From Variovorax sp. (GTDB lineage: Bacteria; Pseudomonadota; Gammaproteobacteria; Burkholderiales; Burkholderiaceae_C): a DNA stretch of 61,679 nucleotides. Every line of letters starts with the position of its first letter. Position 1 is the stretch's first letter. The notes under the pieces were generated by a model. It saw nothing but the letters and a program-made list of their open reading frames with translations, ran no database searches and was not told where the DNA came from. Made by a program: the position numbers and the translations under genes. The stretch is taken from the NCBI GenBank assembly GCA_017744285.1, contig JAGIBP010000026.1, positions 1 through 61,679 on the forward strand, written 5' to 3'. Below are positions 55,251-61,679 of the stretch, piece by piece.

Positions 55251-56234
55251 TTGAAACGCCGCCTTCTGACCGCTGTCGCCGCAGGCCTGTGCCTGTCCGT
55301 CCTGCCCGCCGTGCACGCCGCCGAGCCCGCTGCCGCCTGGCCCACGAAGCCCATCCGCTGGATCGTGCCCTTCCCGCCGGGCGGCGCCATGGACGCGATC
55401 GCGCGCACGCTGGGCGAGAAGGCCTCGCACGCGCTGGGCCAGCCCTTCGTCGTCGAGAACCGGCCCGGTGCCGGCGGCAACATCGGCGCCGACTACGTGG
55501 CCAAGCAGCCGGCCGACGGCTACACGATCATGATCACCTCGATCGGCATGGCGACCAACAAGCCGCTGTACCGCAAGCTCAGCTACGACCCGATCAAGGA
55601 CTTCACGCCGGTGAGCGTGCTCGCGGTGGTGCCGAACGTGCTCGTCACGAACGCGACGCAGCCCAACGTCAAGAACGTCTCGGACGTGATCGCCGCCGCC
55701 AAGGCCGCGCCGGGCAAGCTCACCTACGCGTCGGCCGGCAACGGCACCTCGGTCCACCTGGCAGGCGAGGTCTTCACTTCGCTGGCCGGCATCGAGATGC
55801 TGCACATCCCTTACAAGGGATCGGGCCCGGCCGTCTCCGACCTGCTCGGCGGCCAGGTCAACTACATGTTCGACTCGATCACCTCGGCGCGGCCGCACAT
55901 CCAGTCCGGCAAGCTGCGCGCCCTGGCCGTGACCACGGCCAAACGCTCTTCGAGCCTGCCCGACGTGCCGACCATGCAGGAAGCCGGCCTCAAGGGCTAC
56001 GAGGTCTCGCCGTGGTTCTCGGTGTTCGTGCCGGCCGGCACGCCGCCGGCCATCGTCAAGAAGCTCAACCAGGCGTTCGTCGCCGCGATGAAGCAGCCCG
56101 AGGTGGTCGAACGCTTCAAGTCCATCGGCGCCGAAGTCGTGGGCTCCACGCCCGAGGAAGCCGCCAAGCACCTGCAGGCCGAGACGGTGCGCTGGAACAA
56201 GGTCATCACCGACCGCAACATCCAGCTGGACTGA
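55251..56234 (+). CDS. Bug/TctC-type tripartite tricarboxylate transporter binding protein
   Basis: A 327-residue periplasmic receptor. The signal peptide (about 1-23) ends VHAA; the family motif WPTKPIRWIVPFPPGG follows, then ENRPGAGGNIGADYVAKQ and MLHIPYKGSGPAVSDLLGG. Bug proteins bind carboxylated ligands and are very numerous in Burkholderiales, usually far from their TctAB membrane partners, which are absent here too. Position after catBC suggests an aromatic acid or muconate-related ligand. The start is set at TTG 55251 with GGAGA just upstream; another TTG at 55239 is less likely. Confidence 0.88.
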   Translation: MKRRLLTAVAAGLCLSVLPAVHAAEPAAAWPTKPIRWIVPFPPGGAMDAIARTLGEKASHALGQPFVVENRPGAGGNIGADYVAKQPADGYTIMITSIGMATNKPLYRKLSYDPIKDFTPVSVLAVVPNVLVTNATQPNVKNVSDVIAAAKAAPGKLTYASAGNGTSVHLAGEVFTSLAGIEMLHIPYKGSGPAVSDLLGGQVNYMFDSITSARPHIQSGKLRALAVTTAKRSSSLPDVPTMQEAGLKGYEVSPWFSVFVPAGTPPAIVKKLNQAFVAAMKQPEVVERFKSIGAEVVGSTPEEAAKHLQAETVRWNKVITDRNIQLD

Positions 56235-56235
56235 G

Positions 56236-56853
56236 TCAGGCCCGGCGCCGCTTCAGATTGCGGCGCGCGGCCGCTTCCAGCCGCTCGCGCATCGAGGGCG
56301 TGAGGTAGAGCGGATCGCGCGCCAGGAAGCGGTCGAGGATCTCGCGCCGCCGGGGTTCGAAGACCTGCGGCGGCACATGCGCGTATTCGATGCGGATCTG
56401 CCGCTCGTATTCCGCGAAGCGCTCGGGCGGCGCGCCGAGGATCGCGAGGTCGATGTCGACCAGCAGCCGCGCATCGGTCGTGCCGGGCGGCGCATCGTGC
56501 CGCGTCGCCATCACCAGCGCATGCACGCGCTCGGCGGCGTCCTGGGCCACGCCGGCATCGAGCAGCGCCTGCCGCGCCCACGCCGCGCTGCGTTCCTCGT
56601 TGTCGTGCCGGCGCACGTCGTAGATGGCGTCGTGGAACCAGAGGGCCAGCGCGATCTCGGCCGGACGCTGCGCGTGCTCGCGTTCTTCTTCCAGCAGCGC
56701 GAGGCACTCGCCCACGTGCTGCAGCGTGTGATAGGCCCGATGGGCCTCGCAATGGCAGGCCAGCAGTTCGTCCAGCAGCGCTTCGTCGGGCGATGCGACG
56801 CCGAGCGCCTGCCATGCCCGGACCCACGAGCCGTGCAGCGCGGCTTCGTCCAT
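56236..56853 (-). CDS. HD-domain-like predicted metal-dependent hydrolase
   Basis: A 205-residue cytosolic protein of the COG4339 type. His-Asp metal-site residues are in YHTLQHVGECLALL, LALWFHDAIYDV, HDNEERSAAWARQAL and VDIDLAILG. Proteins of this group are often mislabelled after a eukaryotic NMDA receptor; the sequence shows an HD-fold phosphohydrolase-like enzyme of unknown substrate. Its ATG shares a base with the stop of mltB (TGATG), so it is translated after that gene. Confidence 0.82.
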   Translation of the reverse strand: MDEAALHGSWVRAWQALGVASPDEALLDELLACHCEAHRAYHTLQHVGECLALLEEEREHAQRPAEIALALWFHDAIYDVRRHDNEERSAAWARQALLDAGVAQDAAERVHALVMATRHDAPPGTTDARLLVDIDLAILGAPPERFAEYERQIRIEYAHVPPQVFEPRRREILDRFLARDPLYLTPSMRERLEAAARRNLKRRRA

Positions 56854-57971
56854 CAGGGCTCCATCGCGGCGCGCACCTCGCGGCCCAGTTCGATCACGGA
56901 CATCGCGTAGTAGCTGCTCCAGTTGTAGCGGGTGATCACGTAGAAGTTCTTCGTGCCCGCCACGTAGCTCGGCGCATCGCCGCCGTTCTGCAGCTCGATC
57001 AGCGCCAGCAGGCCGTTGAACTTCTGCGCGTCGCCGTCGAGCACCGCGCCGCCGGCGACGAAGGCATCGGCGCTGAAGGTGGGCACGATGTCCGGCCCGA
57101 GCAGGACGGCCTTCTGCAGGCGCGATTCGTCGAAGCCCACCGGAAAGACCGGCGGCATGCCGGGCTGCCAGCCGAAGGACTTGAAGTAGTTCGCCACCGA
57201 GCCGATCACGTCGATCGGGTTGTTGACGAGGTCGATGCGCCCGTCGCCGTCGTAGTCCACCGCGTACTTGGCGATGCTGCTGGGCATGAACTGCGGCATG
57301 CCCATGGCGCCCGCGTAGCTGCCCACGGGCAGCAGGGGGTTCTCGTTGGTGCGACTTTCGATGCTGAGGAAGCTCTCGAGTTCGCTGCGGAAGAAGGCCT
57401 GGCGCTCGCTCGCGCGCGGATGCGCCTGCGGGAAGTCGAAGGCCAGCGTGGCGAGCGCGTCGATCACGCGGAAGCTGCCCATGTTGCGCCCGTAGATCGT
57501 CTCCACGCCGATGATGCCGACGATGATCTCGGCCGGCACGCCGAACTCGGCCTGCGCGCGCGCGAGCGTCACCGCGTTGCTGCGCCAGAAGCGCGTGCCG
57601 GCCTGGATGCGCACCGGGTCGATGAAGCGGCTGCGGTAGAGGGTCCAGTTCTTCGGCGTGCCAGTGGGGGCCGGCAGCATCAGGCGGGGCACGTTGGGCA
57701 AGAGCCTGGCATTGCCGATGGTGGCGCGCACCCAGTCGCGGTCGAGCTGGCGCCGCGCGGCAATCTCGTCGGCGAACTGCATCGCGTCGTCGCGCGTGGC
57801 ATAGGGGATGCCGCGCGCCGGTGCGGTGCGCTTGTCGGGCGCGCCCTGCGCATCGAGCGGGGTGCCAGCCAGGACGGCGGCGGTGCAGAGCAGGGCCGCC
57901 AGCGCGCGGCGGGCGAAGGCAGGCAGGACGGGCGGCAGGGCGGGGAGCAGGAGGCGTGGCATCGCGTGCAT
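56853..57971 (-). CDS. mltB: Membrane-bound or periplasmic lytic murein transglycosylase B
   Basis: A 372-residue family 3 lytic transglycosylase that cleaves peptidoglycan to 1,6-anhydromuropeptides. A signal sequence (about 1-42, with hydrophobic RALAALLCTAAVLAG) is followed by the catalytic region with Glu in IIVGIIGVETIYGRN, SYAGAMGMPQFMPSS and VDYDGDGRIDLVNNPIDVI. No strict lipobox is seen, so it may be soluble in the periplasm, unlike E. coli MltB. Possible starts are 58028, 57971 and 57962; 57971 is chosen as a compromise that gives a normal signal peptide. Confidence 0.9.
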   Translation of the reverse strand: MHAMPRLLLPALPPVLPAFARRALAALLCTAAVLAGTPLDAQGAPDKRTAPARGIPYATRDDAMQFADEIAARRQLDRDWVRATIGNARLLPNVPRLMLPAPTGTPKNWTLYRSRFIDPVRIQAGTRFWRSNAVTLARAQAEFGVPAEIIVGIIGVETIYGRNMGSFRVIDALATLAFDFPQAHPRASERQAFFRSELESFLSIESRTNENPLLPVGSYAGAMGMPQFMPSSIAKYAVDYDGDGRIDLVNNPIDVIGSVANYFKSFGWQPGMPPVFPVGFDESRLQKAVLLGPDIVPTFSADAFVAGGAVLDGDAQKFNGLLALIELQNGGDAPSYVAGTKNFYVITRYNWSSYYAMSVIELGREVRAAMEP

Positions 57972-58000
57972 TGTGCCGTCCGCGCGACCGGCGCCAGGAT

Positions 58001-60004
58001 TCACTTCGCGGGAAGGGATCGCGGCCATTGGAGGCGGCGGAACTCGGCGCGCAGGCGGGGCAGCGTGGCCGCGGGCGACTTCGCATAGCGGCCGGCTTCG
58101 AGGCGCAGCAGCCAGTCCTGTGTCGCCTGGGCCTCGGCGCCGAAGCGTTCGGCCAGGCGCACGGCCATCTGGCGCGGGGGCGTGGCGTCATTCACCTCGA
58201 TGCCGGCCTGCCGCAGCCGGGCGCGGGCCCGGTCGAGCAGGCGCAGCCAGGGGTCCTGCCGGCTGCGCTCCCACAGCGTCCAGCCGGCGCCCGCGAGGCT
58301 GGCCGCCACCATCAGCAGGAGCAGCACCACGACCAGATCCTGCGCGCTCGGCGCCTCGAAGCCGATGTTCCTGAGCAGGTCGAGCTGCCGGCCCTGGGTG
58401 TAGTTGAGCACCCATTGGTTCCAGCGGTTGTTGATGGCGTCCCACGTGGCGCGCAGGTGGATCGCGAGCGTCGGCGTCATGGCCTCGAAGGCCCCGGCGA
58501 TCAGCCCGGGCTGCGTCGCAAGGCGCCGGAATTGGCCGACGCGGTCGGGCGAGATCGCGCCGGTGGGATCGACGCGCACCCAGCCCAGGCCCTCCTGCCA
58601 GACCTCGGCCCAGGCATGGGCGTCGCTGTGGCGCAGCACCCAGTAGTTGTCCACGCTGTTCAGCTCGCCGCCCTGGTAGCCGGTGACGATGCGCGCCGGA
58701 ACGTCGAGCGCGCGCATCAGCACCACGAAGGCCGAGGCGATGTGCTCGCAGAACCCGGCCTTGATGTCGAACCAGAACTGGTCGGCCGTGTCGTCGCCGT
58801 ACACGCCGGGATCGAGCGTGTACGAATAGCCGCCGGTGCGCAGGCGCTGCATCACGTTCTGCACCAGCGCGTGCGTCGATGCGCCCGCCAGTGCGGGGTC
58901 GCGGCGCATCTCGGCGGCGAGCGCGACGGTGCGCGGGTTGGAGCCCGGCGGCAGCATCGTGTAGGCCGCGAGGCCGCGGTCGCGGTGCTCGGGACCGTAC
59001 TGGAACTGCGCGAAGCTCTCGGCGCGGTAGCGCACCATGTCGCCCAGGGGGCGCGGAGCGAACCATTGCAGCTCGGGCGTGCCGTAGAGCGCGAGCCCGG
59101 CCGTGGCCGGCGCCTCGGGCGTGGCTTCGAGCGTCAGGAGCCAGGGACGGTTGGAGGGCTCGAGCGTGACCTCGTAGCGCACGGGCGCGCCCTGCGTGCG
59201 CACCGCCAGTCGCGTCAGACGCCGCGTGAATGCGGGGGCTGTCCATTCGCGCCCGTCGAACTGCGACAGCACCGGCCCGCGGAAGTACAGGCTCGATCGC
59301 GGCGGTACCACGTCGCCCTCGAAACGCACGCGCGCCGCGATGCCGTCGTCGAGCGCGAGTTCCGCGATGGTGCCCACGCGCATGCTGCCCGACAGGCCGG
59401 TGCGTCCGGTCATGGCGTCGCTCGGCATGCCCCACAGCGGCGCCATGCGCGGGAACAGCACGAACAGCGCCACCATGATCGGCGCGCCGAGCAGCGCCAT
59501 CGACCCCGCGGTGCGCGCGGCCAGCATGAGCGGCGGACGGCCCACCGGCATGTGCGCATTCACCAGCGCCGTCAGCAGGCCGAGCAGCGCGAGCAGCATC
59601 GCGAAGGCGGTGGCGAGCGACTGCGAATAGAAGAAGTTCGTGAGCATCGTGAAGAAGCCCAGGAAGAAGATCACGAAGGCGTCGCGCCGGGCGCGCAGCT
59701 CCAGCGTCTTGAGCGCGAGCAGGATCACGATCAGCGTCACGCCGGCGTCGCGGCCGAGCAGGGTGCGGTGCGTGGCGTAGGTGGCGACGAGCGTGATCCC
59801 GAGCAGGGCGATCCGCCACCACTTGCTCGGCAGCGGCCGGGCCTGCACCGCGAGCGTGCCGCGCCAGGCGAGCACGATCGCCGCCAGCAGGCTGCACCAC
59901 CACGGGAGATTGGCGGTCTGCGGCAGGAGGACGAGGCCGATCACCGCGAGCAGGAACAGCGTGTCCCGCGCGTCTCTCGGCAGCGACTGGAGGCGGCTCA
60001 GCAC
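58001..60004 (-). CDS. tgpA: TgpA-like transglutaminase membrane protein (DUF3488 and DUF4129)
   Basis: A 667-residue inner-membrane protein. Six or so helices in the first 200 residues (DUF3488), a periplasmic transglutaminase core with Cys in IKAGFCEHIASAFVVL, His in SDAHAWAEVW and Asp in VRVDPTGAIS, then another helix (QDLVVVLLLLMVAASLAGA) and a cytosolic DUF4129-like tail. In Pseudomonas a homologue, TgpA, is reported as important for growth. Starts at GTG 60004, overlapping the DUF58 stop. Last gene of the MoxR-DUF58-tgpA operon. Confidence 0.9.
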   Translation of the reverse strand: MLSRLQSLPRDARDTLFLLAVIGLVLLPQTANLPWWCSLLAAIVLAWRGTLAVQARPLPSKWWRIALLGITLVATYATHRTLLGRDAGVTLIVILLALKTLELRARRDAFVIFFLGFFTMLTNFFYSQSLATAFAMLLALLGLLTALVNAHMPVGRPPLMLAARTAGSMALLGAPIMVALFVLFPRMAPLWGMPSDAMTGRTGLSGSMRVGTIAELALDDGIAARVRFEGDVVPPRSSLYFRGPVLSQFDGREWTAPAFTRRLTRLAVRTQGAPVRYEVTLEPSNRPWLLTLEATPEAPATAGLALYGTPELQWFAPRPLGDMVRYRAESFAQFQYGPEHRDRGLAAYTMLPPGSNPRTVALAAEMRRDPALAGASTHALVQNVMQRLRTGGYSYTLDPGVYGDDTADQFWFDIKAGFCEHIASAFVVLMRALDVPARIVTGYQGGELNSVDNYWVLRHSDAHAWAEVWQEGLGWVRVDPTGAISPDRVGQFRRLATQPGLIAGAFEAMTPTLAIHLRATWDAINNRWNQWVLNYTQGRQLDLLRNIGFEAPSAQDLVVVLLLLMVAASLAGAGWTLWERSRQDPWLRLLDRARARLRQAGIEVNDATPPRQMAVRLAERFGAEAQATQDWLLRLEAGRYAKSPAATLPRLRAEFRRLQWPRSLPAK

Positions 60005-61005
60005 AGCGCCAGCACCTCCAGGCACTGGCGCCGGTGCGCCTCGCCCTGCGAGGGCTGAACGACCCGGCCGCCCGCGCGCAGGCCGTAGTCGACGCCCAGG
60101 TGATCGGCCATCAGCACCCAGGCGCACAGGCGCGACAGCCGCGCCTCGGCCTCGGGCAGGCCGGCATGCTGCGCGTCGAGCCACAGCTGCGTGCGCTGGG
60201 CCTGCTGCGTGTCGCGGCTCACCAGCTCGTCCGAGCCCGCGGCCTGCGCCTGCGCCGCGCGCTTCCAGACCACGAGCTTGCGCGAATCGCCGCGGCGGTA
60301 GGCGCGCACGCCGTCGTATTCGCCGGCGATCTGTGCCCGCGCGGCCATCGCGGCGGCGGGGCCGGCCAGGGGCTCGCCCTCCGGCAGGGGCGGCGGGTTC
60401 GCTTCCGGTGCGGGGTAGACGAGCACCTGCGCGGCCGGCCGCCAGACCGACCACACGCGGAAGGTGCCGAGCGGAAAACGCGTCTCGGCCGTGAGCGCGG
60501 GCGCGGCATGGAGGCCGCGACGCCCGGGCTGGATGGCGACTTCGACCGTCGCGCTGCCTTGTGCGGGTACGTCGCTCCACGACCATTGGCCGCTGCGGTG
60601 CACGGCCAGCCCGATCCCGTAGCGCGTGCTGCGGCGCGCGTTGGTCAGCACGATGCGGAACACCGCGGCCGAGCCGGCGTACTGCGGCTCCGGCGGCATG
60701 AGCCGCAATGCCAACCCGCGCAGCGTGCCGTGGCACACGTGCATGCCGACCGCCACGCAGCCCGCGAGCAGGAAGGTCAGCAGATAGCCCAGGTTGAGCT
60801 GGTAGTTGATCGAGGCGACCAGGAGCAGGAGCAGGGTCACGGCCAGCATCCAGCCGGCCCGCGTCGGCAGGATGTAGACGTTGCGTTGCGTGAGCTCGAG
60901 CGTGTCGGAGGGCGGCCGCCGCGACAGGAACCAGCGGTCGATGCGCGCGCGCAGCGGCGCAGTGAAGGGCGCGCCTGCCGGGCGCGCGGGCGCCGGCGAG
61001 GTCAC
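59998..61005 (-). CDS. DUF58 domain membrane protein
   Basis: A 335-residue protein with two amino-terminal helices (about 50-90; AGWMLAVTLLLLLVASINY), a beta-rich middle and a carboxy-terminal DUF58 region containing IAGEYDGVRAYRRGDSRK and VVWKRAAQAQ. DUF58 proteins form operons with MoxR ATPases and transglutaminase proteins and probably help assemble or regulate a membrane complex. GTG start at 61005 overlaps the MoxR stop (GTGA); its own stop overlaps tgpA, so the three genes are tightly coupled. Confidence 0.87.
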   Translation of the reverse strand: MTSPAPARPAGAPFTAPLRARIDRWFLSRRPPSDTLELTQRNVYILPTRAGWMLAVTLLLLLVASINYQLNLGYLLTFLLAGCVAVGMHVCHGTLRGLALRLMPPEPQYAGSAAVFRIVLTNARRSTRYGIGLAVHRSGQWSWSDVPAQGSATVEVAIQPGRRGLHAAPALTAETRFPLGTFRVWSVWRPAAQVLVYPAPEANPPPLPEGEPLAGPAAAMAARAQIAGEYDGVRAYRRGDSRKLVVWKRAAQAQAAGSDELVSRDTQQAQRTQLWLDAQHAGLPEAEARLSRLCAWVLMADHLGVDYGLRAGGRVVQPSQGEAHRRQCLEVLALC

Positions 61006-61679
61006 GGCAGGGGCACCGCCGCCACCATCGCGCGCACCTGCTCGACCGCGCCGCGCCCCGCGTCGCCGACCGGCGTGACCCGGTGCGCGATGGTCTGCGG
61101 CAGCACGGCCTGCACGTCGTCGGGCGCCACGTAGTCGCGGTTGGCCAGCAGCGCCTGGGCCTTGGCCGCGCGCAGCAGCGCGATGCCGGCACGCGGCGAC
61201 AGACCCTGCAGGAACCAGCGGCCCGAGCGGGTGGCCGCGATCAGGTCCTGCACGTAGTTGAGCAGCGGCTCGGCCGCATGGATCTGCATCACGCGCTGCT
61301 GCAGCGCCTGCAGCTCGCCGGGCGTGAGAAGGGCCGGCAGGCGCGAGAGCATCTCGCGGCGGTCGGCGCCGGCCAGCAGCTCGCGCTCGGCCGCGCGGTC
61401 GGGGTAGCCCAGCGAGATGCGCATCAGGAAGCGGTCCAGCTGCGACTCGGGCAGGGCGAAGGTGCCCAGCTGGTCGAACGGGTTCTGCGTGGCGATCACG
61501 AAGAAGGGCGAGGGCAGAGCGCGGGTCTCGCCCTCGATGCTGACCTGCTTTTCCTCCATGGCCTCGAGCAGCGCGCTCTGCGTCTTGGGGCTGGCGCGGT
61601 TGATCTCGTCGGCCAGCAGGACCTGCGCGAAGACCGGCCCCGGGTGGAAGACGAAGCCTTCCTTGCCCCGGTCGTACAC
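61002..61679 (-). CDS. MoxR-family AAA+ ATPase, carboxy-terminal part (cut by window edge)
   Basis: The carboxy-terminal 225 residues of a MoxR-type AAA+ chaperone. Visible are Walker B VLLADEINRASPKTQSALLE, sensor 1 in FVIATQNPFDQLGTF, the arginine-finger region ESQLDRFLMRISLGYP and sensor 2 in GLSPRAGIALLRAAKA. Walker A and the amino terminus lie beyond the right edge. MoxR proteins are thought to use ATP to insert cofactors or remodel partners, here presumably DUF58 and TgpA. Confidence 0.93.
   Translation of the reverse strand: MYDRGKEGFVFHPGPVFAQVLLADEINRASPKTQSALLEAMEEKQVSIEGETRALPSPFFVIATQNPFDQLGTFALPESQLDRFLMRISLGYPDRAAERELLAGADRREMLSRLPALLTPGELQALQQRVMQIHAAEPLLNYVQDLIAATRSGRWFLQGLSPRAGIALLRAAKAQALLANRDYVAPDDVQAVLPQTIAHRVTPVGDAGRGAVEQVRAMVAAVPLP

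Overview
The window is about 61.7 kb of very GC-rich (roughly two thirds G+C), densely coded chromosomal DNA. Gene content and order (dapA-bamC-MBL hydrolase, parE-transglycosylase-parC, roxA beside a SlyD-type FKBP, a catBC cluster followed by a Bug-type binding protein, DeoR-type glpR beside glpK and glpD) point to a betaproteobacterium of the Burkholderiales, most likely Comamonadaceae and Variovorax-like. That assignment is by inspection only. No rRNA, tRNA, CRISPR array, phage or insertion sequence was seen, and no gene-free stretch exceeds about 240 bases.

Layout. 1-16 kb is mainly housekeeping: the start of pyrG, coaBC, dut, a glycine-zipper lipoprotein, a SlyD-type isomerase, the ribosomal oxygenase roxA, bamC, dapA, an MFS transporter, and topoisomerase IV (parE, parC) flanking a lytic transglycosylase. 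16-23.4 kb holds envelope genes: a phosphoethanolamine-transferase-like sulfatase-fold protein, a very large patatin whose catalytic Ser and Asp are separated by an eight-helix membrane insert, and a CorA-like protein.

23.4-30.2 kb is a catabolic operon that I interpret as a 2-ketogluconate utilisation (kgu) locus: an amino-acid-type ABC importer (two permeases, binding protein, ATPase), a KguE-like TIM-barrel protein, a single-polypeptide fusion of a KguK-like sugar kinase with a KguD-like 2-hydroxyacid dehydrogenase, and a LacI-family regulator of PtxS type. A perfect 14-bp palindrome, TGAAACCGGTTTCA, identical to the operator described for Pseudomonas PtxS, lies next to a TATACT box just upstream of the first permease. 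The ABC importer takes the place of the usual MFS transporter KguT. This is the window's best candidate for a little-described system.

30.4-36.2 kb: a saccharopine-dehydrogenase-like protein coupled to an ALDH7-type dehydrogenase (lysine catabolism), an AmmB/radical-SAM pair lacking its usual third partner, a DUF6494 protein and an Lrp/AsnC regulator. 36.2-48.4 kb: two clusters of the uncharacterised circularly permuted ATP-grasp / alpha-E / transglutaminase system (one with ATP-grasp and alpha-E fused, one with them split), separated by comEC; RidA is translationally coupled to the end of the first. 48.4-52.4 kb: glycerol catabolism (glpK, glpR, glpD). 52.5-56.2 kb: a catechol-branch cluster (LysR regulator, catB, catC, Bug-type binding protein). 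56.2-61.7 kb: an HD-type hydrolase, mltB, and a tgpA-DUF58-MoxR operon that runs off the right edge.

Small genes without their own long reading frame were also found: a 46-residue membrane protein at 9219-9359 whose stop overlaps the TTG start of a methyltransferase, and a 47-residue lipoprotein at 52533-52676.
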